Source: a bacterium (Candidatus Blackallbacteria) CG13_big_fil_rev_8_21_14_2_50_49_14
GTDB taxonomy: Bacteria; Cyanobacteriota; Sericytochromatia; UBA7694
DNA: 64,000 nt
Reading direction: 5' to 3'
Assembly (NCBI GenBank): GCA_002783405.1
Contig: PFGG01000065.1
Location: 260,659-324,658, forward strand
The notes under the pieces were generated by a model that saw only the letters and a list, made by a program, of their open reading frames with translations, did no database searches and was not told the origin of the DNA. The stretch's first letter is position 1. Each line of letters opens with the position of its first letter. The position numbers and the translations under genes were made by a program. Below, piece by piece: positions 1-8,151 of the stretch.

Positions 1-418
1 CCAGACTTTCTGCGGCATTGTAGTGTTTGCCATAGGCTTTCTGAACCTGGGCGAGTGAGTTGCCCAAACCAATTCCCGCCAGGGTTTTCCAGGCATTGGG
101 CGCAAAAATTCGGACCGATTCAAGGGTTTGGGCCGAATCCTGGCGTTCAGACAGCAACACCAGATCAAAACCACAGACTTTTGAAAACCAATGCTGATGG
201 TAGGCCCCATCCGCCCCCCAAAACTGACGCTCGCCTTTTTGCAACTTACAGTGTTTAAAATCCGGAAGTTTTGACACTGCCAAACCGAGTTTCAGGGGCC
301 CGATTTTCTCCGCTTGCATCAGGTCAAAGACCCCGGCTTGAGCAGGTGCAGTGCCGATGCCCCAAACCAGCAAGAAACCTCCCAAAGCAAAACGCGAAAA
401 GGTGCGTGAAAAATTCAT
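1..418 (-). CDS. Exported protein of unknown function (partial, runs off the window)
   Basis: Read directly from the minus strand: an ATG at 416-418 opens a frame that stays open to base 1, giving 139 residues without a stop. The N-terminus (MNFSRTFSRFALGGFLLVWG, then ending APAQA) is a standard Sec signal peptide. The mature part begins with a short amphipathic stretch (VFDLMQAEKIGPLKLGLAVS) and has two cysteines (HCKLQKG, KVCGFD), so a periplasmic disulfide is possible. No domain recognised. The C-terminus lies outside the window. Confidence 0.7.
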   Translation of the reverse strand, partial: MNFSRTFSRFALGGFLLVWGIGTAPAQAGVFDLMQAEKIGPLKLGLAVSKLPDFKHCKLQKGERQFWGADGAYHQHWFSKVCGFDLVLLSERQDSAQTLESVRIFAPNAWKTLAGIGLGNSLAQVQKAYGKHYNAAESL

Positions 419-477
419 GGTGTTTCCTCTTTGACAGTTTCAAAAAACTTCGTCATGATAAGGAATGGTAACACATC

Positions 478-648
478 ATGCCTATTTTCATGATTCTGCT
501 GGGCTTGGCCTCTTTGCTGATCGCGCTCTGGGGAGCGTGGCGCTTCTGGCTGCGTTTGGGCTATTTTTTGGGGCCCCAGAACGCAAGCCGCGAGGCCCTT
601 TGGCAAGCCCAGCTGCTTGAAGCCGAATCCAAACGCAAAGAGCGCTGA
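478..648 (+). CDS. Small single-pass membrane protein, 56 aa
   Basis: ATG at 478 with AGGA about 13 nt upstream. The product starts with a hydrophobic helix (about residues 3-30, rich in Leu, Ile and Trp) followed by a charged, Gln/Glu/Lys-rich tail ending SKRKER. That is the layout of a small inner-membrane protein with a cytoplasmic tail. It ends one base before the stop codon of the convergent SRPBCC gene. No family recognised; the reading frame and residue composition are the only evidence. Confidence 0.5.
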   Translation: MPIFMILLGLASLLIALWGAWRFWLRLGYFLGPQNASREALWQAQLLEAESKRKER

Positions 649-649
649 A

Positions 650-1117
650 TCAGCGGGGCTGAGGATTTAAAATTTCTTCCAGCCGGTCAATAAAACTGTG
701 CTTCCAAAAGGGCAGAGCCAGTTTGCGCGTCAGCCAAGCATAGAGTGGAAGAAAGAGCGGGTATTGAAGGGCTACATAGTAGGTATACTCAATGCGCGTG
801 CCCTCAGGGGCATCACTCAAAAGCAGTTCTTCGTCTCCGCGGGTATTGAAGCTGAGATTATGCGTCTGGCAGCGATAGCCCCTGTCTGGCAACAATTCAA
901 CCTCCAGCTTAATTTTCACCTTGGGAAAATACTTCCCAAAAGAAGCAGCCTGCGCTTCAAGTGTCAGCAACTGACCCTCACGTTTCAGCAGCTTCATGGC
1001 ATGGGCAATTCTGGGAAAATGTTCAGGCATGCGTTCAAAATCTGAAATGATGGCGTAAACAGCCGCCCGATCGGCATGAACCAACCAATCGCCCTTCACC
1101 GCTATTTTTTCTGACAT
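650..1117 (-). CDS. SRPBCC / START-like protein (Coq10-type cyclase/dehydrase fold)
   Basis: 155 aa. The N-terminal pattern (a VKGDWLVHADRAAVYAIISDFERMP-like segment), the central beta-rich part and the C-terminal amphipathic helix (FIDRLEEIL) match the SRPBCC ligand-binding superfamily, which binds lipids, polyketides or quinones in a deep hydrophobic pocket. The start is placed at the ATG at 1115-1117, preceded by GAGGTGAGG; a GTG two codons upstream would overlap that site. A Pro/Leu-rich segment near residue 125 is unusually hydrophobic for the family and could touch membrane. The substrate cannot be told from sequence. Confidence 0.65.
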   Translation of the reverse strand: MSEKIAVKGDWLVHADRAAVYAIISDFERMPEHFPRIAHAMKLLKREGQLLTLEAQAASFGKYFPKVKIKLEVELLPDRGYRCQTHNLSFNTRGDEELLLSDAPEGTRIEYTYYVALQYPLFLPLYAWLTRKLALPFWKHSFIDRLEEILNPQPR

Positions 1118-1212
1118 ACACACCTCACCTCACGCCTATTCGCTTCCCGCAGGTCACCCCAAACAAGGGCAGACAAAGCCTTCACACGCTGGTATCAGCA
1201 TACTCTATTTGT

Positions 1213-1875
1213 TTAAACGGCTCGCGGTTTTCGCCGTTTCACAATTTCCAAAAAGCGCATTTGGGAGGGCAAGCCTGTTTGCTTGGCTTTCGCTTCAAAG
1301 GCCAGATCAAATAGCTCTGCCTGCTTTGAATCGATATCATAAATGGAATCTTCAATAAACCGACCTTGCGCATTTTGAAGGGCCCCTGCCTGCAATTCAA
1401 AAGCCTGCAAGGCATCTGCATAGTGATGATCTGCCGTGGCAATGCCATACTGTTCAGCGGGAACAAAGCCCAAGCGGACATAATAGGCCGGATCGCCATA
1501 AATCAAAATCGCCTGAAAGCCCAATTCCCGAGCTACTTTTTGACTGTGCGCAATCAAGGCCCGGCCAATACCCTGGCGCTGAAAGTCGGGATGCACAGAC
1601 ACCGGCCCAAAACACAATACGTCAAGCTCCCTTTGATCGTCTTTTTGAATTTTGGCTTGGGTATAAACAATATTGCCAACCAGGCGTTGCTCCAGACAGG
1701 CCACAAAATCGAGTTCAGGAACAAAGCAGGTAGCCTCACGCAGAAGATGCAGGAGATAGTGTTCATTGCAGCCGGGCTCATTCAGATTCCAAAAAGCAGA
1801 ACGGGTTAAACGTTCAATCTCTGAATAGTCTTTTTTTTCTTCCAATCGAATCGTAAGCGTCACCGGCCAGTCCAC
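1213..1875 (-). CDS. GNAT family N-acetyltransferase
   Basis: 220 aa. It has the GNAT acetyl-CoA site: a beta-4 strand ending FGPVSVHPDFQRQGIGRALI, i.e. the Q/R-x-x-G-x-G/A loop (QRQGIG), followed by the helix and IYGDPAYYVRLGFVPA, the usual 'YY.r.GF' beta-5/alpha-4 region. This resembles the YhbS-type (COG3153) group, which often acetylates small molecules or protein N-termini; the acceptor is unknown. The start used is GTG (1873-1875); a second GTG four codons later is also possible. Confidence 0.8.
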   Translation of the reverse strand: MDWPVTLTIRLEEKKDYSEIERLTRSAFWNLNEPGCNEHYLLHLLREATCFVPELDFVACLEQRLVGNIVYTQAKIQKDDQRELDVLCFGPVSVHPDFQRQGIGRALIAHSQKVARELGFQAILIYGDPAYYVRLGFVPAEQYGIATADHHYADALQAFELQAGALQNAQGRFIEDSIYDIDSKQAELFDLAFEAKAKQTGLPSQMRFLEIVKRRKPRAV

Positions 1876-1909
1876 CTTTCAAGCGACTTTCTTCAACTAT
1901 CACCAAAAA

Positions 1910-2071
1910 CTATTTTCCCAGAAACGCAGCTTCCAATTCAGAAATCACAATTTTTTTCATGCCCAGCATCGCCTTTAAGACGCGTGCAGCCCCTTCCCGG
2001 TCAGGCGATTGCAGAAACCCAGCAAGCGCTTGGGGCACAATCTGCCAGGGAAAAATACCTATTCGCCCTGG
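1910..2071 (-). pseudogene. C-terminal remnant of a VOC/PhnB-type (3-demethylubiquinone methyltransferase-like) gene
   Basis: Translating the minus strand from about 2071 down to the TAG at 1910-1912 gives GIFPWQIVPQALAGFLQSPD, then a helix ending LKAMLGMKKIVISELEAA. The WQIVP and MKKI..LE(A)A elements are the conserved C-terminal signature of the PhnB / 3-demethylubiquinone-9 3-methyltransferase group of the VOC superfamily. The N-terminal two thirds of that roughly 150-residue domain are missing: the frame runs back into the 3' end of the adjacent CHAP-like gene with no start codon. A 10-bp inverted repeat (2041-2075) sits at the junction. Confidence 0.55.
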
Positions 2072-2075
2072 CAGA
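2041..2075. repeat. 10-bp perfect inverted repeat (hairpin)
   Basis: TCTGCCAGGG (2041-2050) pairs exactly with CCCTGGCAGA (2066-2075) across a 15-nt spacer. It lies just downstream of the stop codon of the minus-strand gene at 2098, so it could act as a terminator or 3'-end stabiliser. There is no T-run after it. It is also the junction with the VOC remnant. Confidence 0.5.
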
Positions 2076-2097
2076 CTCTGCTTAAAGGGTGTTTTGC

Positions 2098-2973
2098 TTA
2101 GAGTGTGTTCTGGGTCTCGACGGGCAGAAAGACCCGGTAACTGGCTCCGCCATAGTGAGAGAGCATTTGAGGACGGATATGATCAGAAATTTCATTGCCC
2201 TGACCATCCGCGATTGAAATATGGCCAGAACGAGAATGCCCCTTGCCCCACACCACGATCGCGCCTGCTGGCAATTTTTCCAAATGATCGAGGGAAGGGA
2301 AGATCTCTTGAAAATGACGGTTCTTGGCCAAATAATCGGCAGCCATATACGCATGGTACCCCTCTAAAAAAGGCTCAGTCACGGAATGGATCGCATCGGC
2401 GACAAAACGGTAGCAATATCTTTCCGTGCCAATCACATGCGAGCGGGAATAATTCACCAGGGCCACGCCCATACGGGCATTGTAAAGACCCAGGCTGGCT
2501 GTTTTTTTAAGTTTATCAAGGGTTTCAGGCCCCACGATTCCCCAGTAATGGCTTTGGGCTTGAACCAATTGGTGTTTTTCTTGAAATTGACCAATAAAAT
2601 TCAGGGTTTCACGGTCAAAATGCTCATTCAGAAGCACCGGATAACCCAAACGTTTCAAAAGCGTTTTGACTTCTTTCACAGCCGGCCCTTGCTGTCCTAC
2701 ACGTAAAAGCGCACCCTGCTGAATTTCAGTCAGACTGGGGGAACGCAGCGCATCGGCCAAGCGCTGTTGATCAATCAAAGCAAGATCATCTGACCTGTTT
2801 TGACGGATATCTCTATATGCGAGTTGCAGTTTTTCTGTGGGGGGTTCCGCTTCAGAATGCGTGGCGTGGGTAGGAAGAGAGCTGTGCTCTAAGTTGGAAG
2901 TAGGTGTGGCAAATGCGCTCTGCAGTAAAAAAAATTGCGCCAAACCTAAGATAGTGACTACGATGTTATTCAT
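2098..2973 (-). CDS. Exported peptidoglycan-binding protein with C-terminal CHAP/NlpC-like domain
   Basis: 291 aa with a signal peptide (hydrophobic residues 5-20, then AFA). A PG_binding_1-type repeat is visible at about residues 95-160 (LLRVGQQGPAVKEVKTLLKR, then HFDRETLNFIGQFQEKHQL and GPETLDKL). The C-terminal part (about 235-285) has AGAIVVWGKG and SGHISIADGQGNEISDH. This matches the G-D/A-I-V-V-W and GHI.I.dg.g..SD elements of CHAP-type domains, where the His is catalytic. The expected Cys is not obvious: the region before it reads GTERYCYRFVADAI, so that Cys is the best candidate. Likely a periplasmic murein hydrolase or a binding protein. AGAGG precedes the ATG. Confidence 0.7.
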   Translation of the reverse strand: MNNIVVTILGLAQFFLLQSAFATPTSNLEHSSLPTHATHSEAEPPTEKLQLAYRDIRQNRSDDLALIDQQRLADALRSPSLTEIQQGALLRVGQQGPAVKEVKTLLKRLGYPVLLNEHFDRETLNFIGQFQEKHQLVQAQSHYWGIVGPETLDKLKKTASLGLYNARMGVALVNYSRSHVIGTERYCYRFVADAIHSVTEPFLEGYHAYMAADYLAKNRHFQEIFPSLDHLEKLPAGAIVVWGKGHSRSGHISIADGQGNEISDHIRPQMLSHYGGASYRVFLPVETQNTL

Positions 2974-3367
2974 TTAAAAACCTCTGTTTTGCTTTTTCTG
3001 TTCCCTGCCTCCATCAGGGGATTCCCTAACAAAAGTTAAAGAAAAGGCAAATTTCAGCCGTTGGGCATTATGACCCTTGGGCCTAAAATACGGCAAGTAG
3101 TTAGCAAAAACGCCCTGTTTTATGCGCTGCGCCCAAAACCTGATCAGAACAAGCGTTCAGGCTTCTGGAAAAAATTTTCGTGAGGGTGCCCCTGAACGCA
3201 ATTGTTATAAAAATGTGACGAAAATACAGCAAATCATTTTTGTTTTAGATGATTTTAGATTATTCATTAAATTTTTGAAAATGATTAGTTTTCCTCAAAA
3301 TCTTTGTCCATTTTGAGCTGAAACTCAAGCCTCCCAAAAGTTGGCGACAAGACGGCGGGCATCAAAC
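2974..3367. other. 394-bp intergenic region
   Basis: It lies upstream of the minus-strand gene ending at 2098 and downstream of the ankyrin gene. A candidate minus-strand promoter reads TTGCCG (3091-3096), an 18-bp spacer and CATAAT (3067-3072), which would give a roughly 95-nt leader. The 3220-3300 stretch is AT-rich. A 64-codon plus-strand frame at 3122-3316 has no ribosome-binding site or protein-like composition and is not called. Confidence 0.4.
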
Positions 3368-5305
3368 TTAGCTTCCAATCTTTGCCTCAAGCATTTGAAG
3401 AATTTCCGGGTTGTTTTTCTTTCTGGCAAGCTCCAATAAAGTGGTTCCATCCATAATTTCAAGAGATTCTATCGGAAAAATCGGGAAATAATTTGAATCA
3501 TCTTGATCTTCAGGCATAAAGGATTTACTGAGTGCATCCCGTTGAAACCTGCGGTTGGGATTGGCTCCTTTTTCAAGCAGAAAGCGCACCCATTCCTGTT
3601 TATTTTTGGAAACCGCCCAAAATAGAGGGGTCAGACCGCCGGGTTGAACCCTGTCAATCTCAACCCCACGTGCTAAAAGACTGGCAATAATCGCATCGTG
3701 GCCTTGGCTGAGAGCCACCAGAAACGGCGTACTGCCAAAAGGCCCAAAGGCCTCTAAATCAGCTCCTGACTCCGCAAAGAGTTCAAACAGGGCTTGCTGA
3801 GCCTGGATTTGAGCCTGATGCTCCTGAGGATTGTAAAACTTCATTTCCAGCAAGACAAACAAAGGCCTGAGATGCCCACTGATGGGCAGATTGAGGTCAG
3901 CCCCTTTTTCAATTAAAAATCTTGCCAGCTCAAGATCCAGTTGAAGCGTGGCCAAGCCCAAGGGAGTCATCTCTGTTTGATAAAAACTTCCAAAGCGATT
4001 TCTTATTTTCGGACAGTTGATTTCGTATCGTTTTTCAAGCTCAGGAAGTGCGATCAGCGCATTGGGAGATAAGCCCTGAGCCAGTAGAAAATCAACCTGC
4101 CTGAGATCGCCACAGCTTAAAAGATTGCTCATCACATCGCCAAAAGGCGTCCGGGCTTTCCAGTCGACAGCATATTTTGCGAAACTTGGTAAAAGCTGCG
4201 GGTTTTCCTGGGCCGCTAAAATCAAGGGCGAATAGCCGAGTCGATCCTGCTTGTGGGGATCGGCCCCCTTCTTCAGCAAAGACTCAAGGAAGACCTGATC
4301 TCCTGCTGCGGCAGCCCAGTGCAAGGGGGTCCAACCAGCTTCATTGGCCTGATTGGGGTTTTGATTTTTTTTCTTAAGTGCCTGAAGCTGTTTCTGAGCT
4401 GTTTTTTTGGCATAATCCTTGAATACTTGGGCTTGTTTAGAAGAAGGGTCATAAAAGTTCATAAAATAATTCAAACCATGCATATTTTTCTGCCAGGGAT
4501 TGGCTCCCGCATCCAACAAAAGCTTTTCAATACTCCCATTCAGGTTTTGAGAGGGGCTATTGAGCGCCATAAGCATCGGCTCTTTGTTCTGAAGGTCGTA
4601 GAGATTCACGGGCACTCCCCGTTTCAATAAAACCCGCACTGCCGTGAAATTAGAATATCTCAAAGCCTCTGCAAGATAAGACCCTTCCGTTCGAATCGGA
4701 AAGGACTGTTTGAGCAGAAATTCCAAACAGTTTAAATTCAACTTCTCGACACGCAAAGCATGGTGAAGGGCGTCCCAACCTGTATCATCTTTTTGCATCA
4801 GCTTGCCGCCATGAGCCAGCAAAACCCTCAACAGAGGCACCGAACCCCTTTGTGCGGCCTTCATGACAGGCGTCACACCGTCTTCACCGGCAAAGGATTT
4901 GCCCATTGAATCATATTCCAAACCCAAATTGGGATCCGCTTTGAATTTCAACAATAAATTGACCATCTTAAGGTCATTGCGCGCAATTGCAGCCTGCAAG
5001 GCGGTCCAGTGAAAAACTGAAGCATCAGGTTTGGCCCCCTTTTTAAGTAAATACTCAACAATCGGGTAATGCCCTTTTTCAGCGGCTTTCACAATCGCAG
5101 GCGAGTGAAATTCATAACTTTCATTGATATTATAAAGATTTCCATCTAGATCTATCTGGGCATTCATCAATTTTTGCAGCGCCTTGAGATCACCCTTTTC
5201 AGCTGCCTGCAAAAATGCCTCTTGAGCAGAATCTGCAAAGACAGCGGGAGCCAGCATCAGTCCGAGCAAGAGCATCAAGCTGAAAAGTTTCAATCGAGAG
5301 ATCAT
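3368..5305 (-). CDS. Exported ankyrin-repeat protein
   Basis: 645 aa from the ATG at 5303-5305, which has GAGGAG at the right spacing; an in-frame ATG seven codons upstream lacks one. A signal peptide (SRLKLFSLMLLLGLMLAPAV, cleavage near FADS) is followed by at least twelve ankyrin-type repeats across the protein. They are recognisable as G.TPL..A...G...iv..LL.kGA.pn variants, for example GWTPLHWAAAAGDQVFLESL near residue 325 and GLTPLFWAVSKNKQEWVRFL near 565. Ankyrin solenoids mediate protein-protein contacts. Together with the signal peptide this suggests a periplasmic or surface interaction protein. Partner unknown; it is a single gene with no operon partner. Confidence 0.85.
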   Translation of the reverse strand: MISRLKLFSLMLLLGLMLAPAVFADSAQEAFLQAAEKGDLKALQKLMNAQIDLDGNLYNINESYEFHSPAIVKAAEKGHYPIVEYLLKKGAKPDASVFHWTALQAAIARNDLKMVNLLLKFKADPNLGLEYDSMGKSFAGEDGVTPVMKAAQRGSVPLLRVLLAHGGKLMQKDDTGWDALHHALRVEKLNLNCLEFLLKQSFPIRTEGSYLAEALRYSNFTAVRVLLKRGVPVNLYDLQNKEPMLMALNSPSQNLNGSIEKLLLDAGANPWQKNMHGLNYFMNFYDPSSKQAQVFKDYAKKTAQKQLQALKKKNQNPNQANEAGWTPLHWAAAAGDQVFLESLLKKGADPHKQDRLGYSPLILAAQENPQLLPSFAKYAVDWKARTPFGDVMSNLLSCGDLRQVDFLLAQGLSPNALIALPELEKRYEINCPKIRNRFGSFYQTEMTPLGLATLQLDLELARFLIEKGADLNLPISGHLRPLFVLLEMKFYNPQEHQAQIQAQQALFELFAESGADLEAFGPFGSTPFLVALSQGHDAIIASLLARGVEIDRVQPGGLTPLFWAVSKNKQEWVRFLLEKGANPNRRFQRDALSKSFMPEDQDDSNYFPIFPIESLEIMDGTTLLELARKKNNPEILQMLEAKIGS

Positions 5306-5451
5306 CCAGGGGTTCTCCTCTTTCATTACAGATCAGATTTCATTTTCACATGCCTATGCTTCAATTTCAAAGCGTGGAAATCGCAAAGCAGATCCTTAAC
5401 GGTTCACCGCTCAGCAAAAGGCGCTTTGCAGAGAAAACACACGCAACAAAA

Positions 5452-5480
5452 TATTCTAATTCAATCACTTAATTAGAATA
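5452..5480. promoter_or_regulatory. 10-bp perfect inverted repeat, operator-like
   Basis: TATTCTAATT (5452-5461) and AATTAGAATA (5471-5480) form a perfect dyad around a 9-nt spacer. It lies upstream of the minus-strand ankyrin gene and downstream of the exported-protein gene at 5584. It has no GC core or T-run typical of a terminator, so a protein-binding site is more likely. Nothing else is recognisable in 5306-5583. Confidence 0.4.
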
Positions 5481-5583
5481 AATACAGCAAACAAAAGGCC
5501 TTGCCACTCAGATTCTGGGCCACCCGCAGTGCTGTATTATCGAGGGAAGGCCTCAAGGAATCGGAGAAGGTTTGTGCTCCTGC

Positions 5584-6378
5584 TTATTGCTCTGTTTGTT
5601 GGGCTTCATCGCTGTGTCCATGGAAAAGCGCAAAGGCCTGCTGGGGAAGATGAAGGGTATGAAAGCCATTGGTCACCCATAAATTTTCAAGCGCCAGCGA
5701 CTGCTTCATCATGCGAGCAAATTCAATATCTGTTTTGCTCGGACTGGGTGAGGCATAGGGGTCTGCCTTCTCTGGAAAAAAATTATGGTTGTGCAAATGG
5801 GCCCACACTGTCCAGCCCTGCTGACGATCAGATTCAATCTGCGCCATAACCAGGGCATTCATTTTCAAACCCGGTTGATCCAAAGTAGAAAAATAGACTT
5901 TGTAGCGCATATCTCCTGATTCATTTCGCCGCCGCAAAATAAAAGCACCAAACTCCGAGGGAGCCTGTAACATCGGCAAGCGCGCAGTCTGTTCGCTCAA
6001 TAAAAGTGCTTCCAGGCAGTTCATTGGTTCGAGATGAGCCACCCGACTCGAGAGCGCAAGTCGCTTATTATAGGCTTCCCCATCCTCTGCAGGGGGGTGC
6101 ATCAAAGCATAGGCATGGGGTTCAAGTTCGGGTATCTGGGTCTGAACCGCCTGACGAAAAGCAGCTAAACTCGCTGAAGCTGGCAAAAGAGTAGACCAGA
6201 ACACAGGATTTTCTGAAAATTGCCAGATTTGATGGAGCTCATGAGAAGCTTTGAAAATGATCTGCGCATTCTGAGTCCAACGGCAGGCACTTTCAGATGC
6301 TGGCGTGGCACTGGGCAGGGCCCTGGCCTTGGGGCCCCACAGCAAAATAAAGAGCAGACATAAAATAGCTTTCAGCAT
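5584..6378 (-). CDS. Exported protein with JAMM/MPN-like metal-site residues
   Basis: 264 aa with a clear signal peptide (MLKAILCLLFILLWG, ending ARA) and a GAGGAAG ribosome-binding site. The C-terminal half has H195-L-H197-N-H199, then a Ser/Pro-rich loop and S214-K-T-D217. This resembles the H-x-H-(loop)-S-x-x-D zinc site of JAMM/MPN peptidases. The preceding strand (WTVWAHLHNH) and following helix (DIEFARMMKQ) fit the same fold, and a candidate catalytic Glu lies in SEFGAFILRR (about residue 142). The loop is longer than in canonical JAMM proteins, so the assignment is tentative. It is probably periplasmic. Confidence 0.55.
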   Translation of the reverse strand: MLKAILCLLFILLWGPKARALPSATPASESACRWTQNAQIIFKASHELHQIWQFSENPVFWSTLLPASASLAAFRQAVQTQIPELEPHAYALMHPPAEDGEAYNKRLALSSRVAHLEPMNCLEALLLSEQTARLPMLQAPSEFGAFILRRRNESGDMRYKVYFSTLDQPGLKMNALVMAQIESDRQQGWTVWAHLHNHNFFPEKADPYASPSPSKTDIEFARMMKQSLALENLWVTNGFHTLHLPQQAFALFHGHSDEAQQTEQ

Positions 6379-6568
6379 GGTTTACTTCCTCGGGCCGGGC
6401 TTTGTTTTGCTGCTCAGCGCAGGCACAGCCTGCCCCATTGTATACCAAAGGAAAAAGGGACGTTGTCTGAAACACCCCGTCAAAGTGCAAATCAGCTGCC
6501 CAAGACCAATCTCAGCTATACTTATAACGCAGAAGACTCCGTGCCAAGCAACCAATTGTTTTAGGCTG

Positions 6569-6585
6569 TCCAGAAAAAATCTGGA
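6569..6585 (+). promoter_or_regulatory. Small hairpin in the DEAD-box helicase leader
   Basis: TCCAGA and TCTGGA flank an A5 loop about 45 nt upstream of the helicase ATG. DEAD-box helicase mRNAs are often controlled through their leaders, but here only the short dyad is seen. The rest of the 6379-6627 spacer shows nothing else clear. Confidence 0.25.
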
Positions 6586-6627
6586 TGATAAAAAACATCA
6601 GACTATCGATTTATAAAAGAGGGCCCC

Positions 6628-8109
6628 ATGAATTCAACGAAAAAAAATGAATTCGCAGAACTGATCAGCAATCCAGATTTGCTGAATTATCTTGAATCCG
6701 CTTCCCTTACCATCCCCACCAAAATTCAAAGCGACTGCATTCCCAAACTGATCGGGGAAGGCCATTTCACGATACAAAGCCGTACCGGCACCGGCAAAAC
6801 CCTGGCCTATCTTTTGCCCCTGATTCAACGGCTGAAAGCCATGGAAGCCCAAGCACAATCGGCACCCAGTGGCGGCCCCCAGGTTTTGATTGTGGCCCCC
6901 ACCCGCGAATTGGCCCTGCAAATCTTCGATGTGGCCAAAGAAATCTCCCATTTTTCAAAACTGCGCATTCGCAAACTGGTGGGCGGCGACAAGGGAAAAT
7001 CTTTAAAAAGTATGTTCACCACCTCGATAGATATCCTGGTTGCAACGCCCGAACGCTGCATCCGCTCATTAAAGAACAAAGAGCTTGCCAAAGAGAATTT
7101 GAAATTTCTGGTTTTGGATGAAGCCGATCAGCTTCTGGAGCCCTCGTTTAAAAAAACAATCAAGGACATTGCCTTTGAATTAAGCGCGCAAAATCTTCAA
7201 CTCTTTTTAGTCAGCGCTTCCCGCCCTGCAAATTTTACTGAAACCATCCGTGATTTTTTTCCCGCTTTTGAACTGCAAACCCTTGGGGAAGGCGAAGCAA
7301 ACCTGCTCAATAATACCGTCGATATTTTTAATATTGCCTTGGAAGAAGCCAGTAAATTCAGCTATGTCAAGGTGTTTATCAAACAACAAAAAGACCGGAA
7401 TGGCGTGATCTTCATGGGCAATAAAGCACGCGCCAAACGCTTGTTTGAAGAGCTTCAGACCGCAGGTCAAAAGGACCTTTACCTGCTGCACAAAGATTTA
7501 GAGATCAAAGAACGTGTCAGCGTCATGGACAGTTTTAGAATTAACGGTGGAATTTTAATTTCTACAGATGTCTTTGCCCGTGGCATCGATATCCCCCATT
7601 TAGAGTGGGTCCTCAATTTTGATCTGCCCTCTGAACCCTATTATTATCTCCACCGCAGTGGGCGTGTGGGGCGCTCTGGCCGCGCCGGCAATGTCTATAA
7701 TTTTGTCACTTCAAAAGATGCCGAACGCATGGCCCGCATCAACAAAGCCCTGAGCAATCAAGGGCGCGGAGATCTTCAAATTGTTGCAACAGCAGCCAAA
7801 AAACAGGCTTTGAAAACAGCACAAAAAAACAATGCCAAAGCCAAAGCTGCACAAAAACCCAATTCAAAAAAGGCTTCAAACTCAGATTACAAAGCGACAC
7901 CCAAGCCGGGAGCAAAAGCCCCAGCAAAATCTGGCTTGAAGTCTGGGCAAAAGCCAGGTACAAAATCAGAACCCAGGGCAGGCTTCAAATCCCCAGCCAA
8001 ACCAAGTGAAAAGGCTGCCCCCAAATCCGGCTTTAAATCCACACAGAGACAGAAGTCTAAAACCTCACAAAAAACAAATCCAAAACCATCGCAAAAACGC
8101 ATGAAATAA
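6628..8109 (+). CDS. DEAD-box ATP-dependent RNA helicase with basic C-terminal tail
   Basis: 493 aa. All core motifs are visible: Q-motif (PTKIQSDCIP), motif I SRTGTGKT (residues 51-58), Ia PTRELA, Ib TPER, II DEAD (164-167), III SAS (usually SAT), V ARGID and VI HRSGRVGRSGR (from 342). After the RecA-2 domain, from about residue 385, comes an Ala/Lys/Pro/Ser tail of about 110 residues with repeated KSG-x-K, KPG-x-K and GFKS units. It is probably a disordered RNA-binding tail, as in CsdA/SrmB-like helicases. It unwinds RNA duplexes in ribosome assembly or RNA decay. GAGG precedes the ATG. Confidence 0.95.
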   Translation: MNSTKKNEFAELISNPDLLNYLESASLTIPTKIQSDCIPKLIGEGHFTIQSRTGTGKTLAYLLPLIQRLKAMEAQAQSAPSGGPQVLIVAPTRELALQIFDVAKEISHFSKLRIRKLVGGDKGKSLKSMFTTSIDILVATPERCIRSLKNKELAKENLKFLVLDEADQLLEPSFKKTIKDIAFELSAQNLQLFLVSASRPANFTETIRDFFPAFELQTLGEGEANLLNNTVDIFNIALEEASKFSYVKVFIKQQKDRNGVIFMGNKARAKRLFEELQTAGQKDLYLLHKDLEIKERVSVMDSFRINGGILISTDVFARGIDIPHLEWVLNFDLPSEPYYYLHRSGRVGRSGRAGNVYNFVTSKDAERMARINKALSNQGRGDLQIVATAAKKQALKTAQKNNAKAKAAQKPNSKKASNSDYKATPKPGAKAPAKSGLKSGQKPGTKSEPRAGFKSPAKPSEKAAPKSGFKSTQRQKSKTSQKTNPKPSQKRMK

Positions 8110-8151
8110 AGCTTTATAAGCTATGTGAACAGCCCAATTGGAAGTGACTCC

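Noticed and set aside
1959-2510. 183-codon plus-strand ORF
   Set aside because: Antisense to the CHAP-like gene and the VOC remnant; Pro/Arg/Ser-rich, with no ribosome-binding site.
3122-3316. 64-codon plus-strand ORF
   Set aside because: No ribosome-binding site, atypical composition, in a promoter-type spacer.
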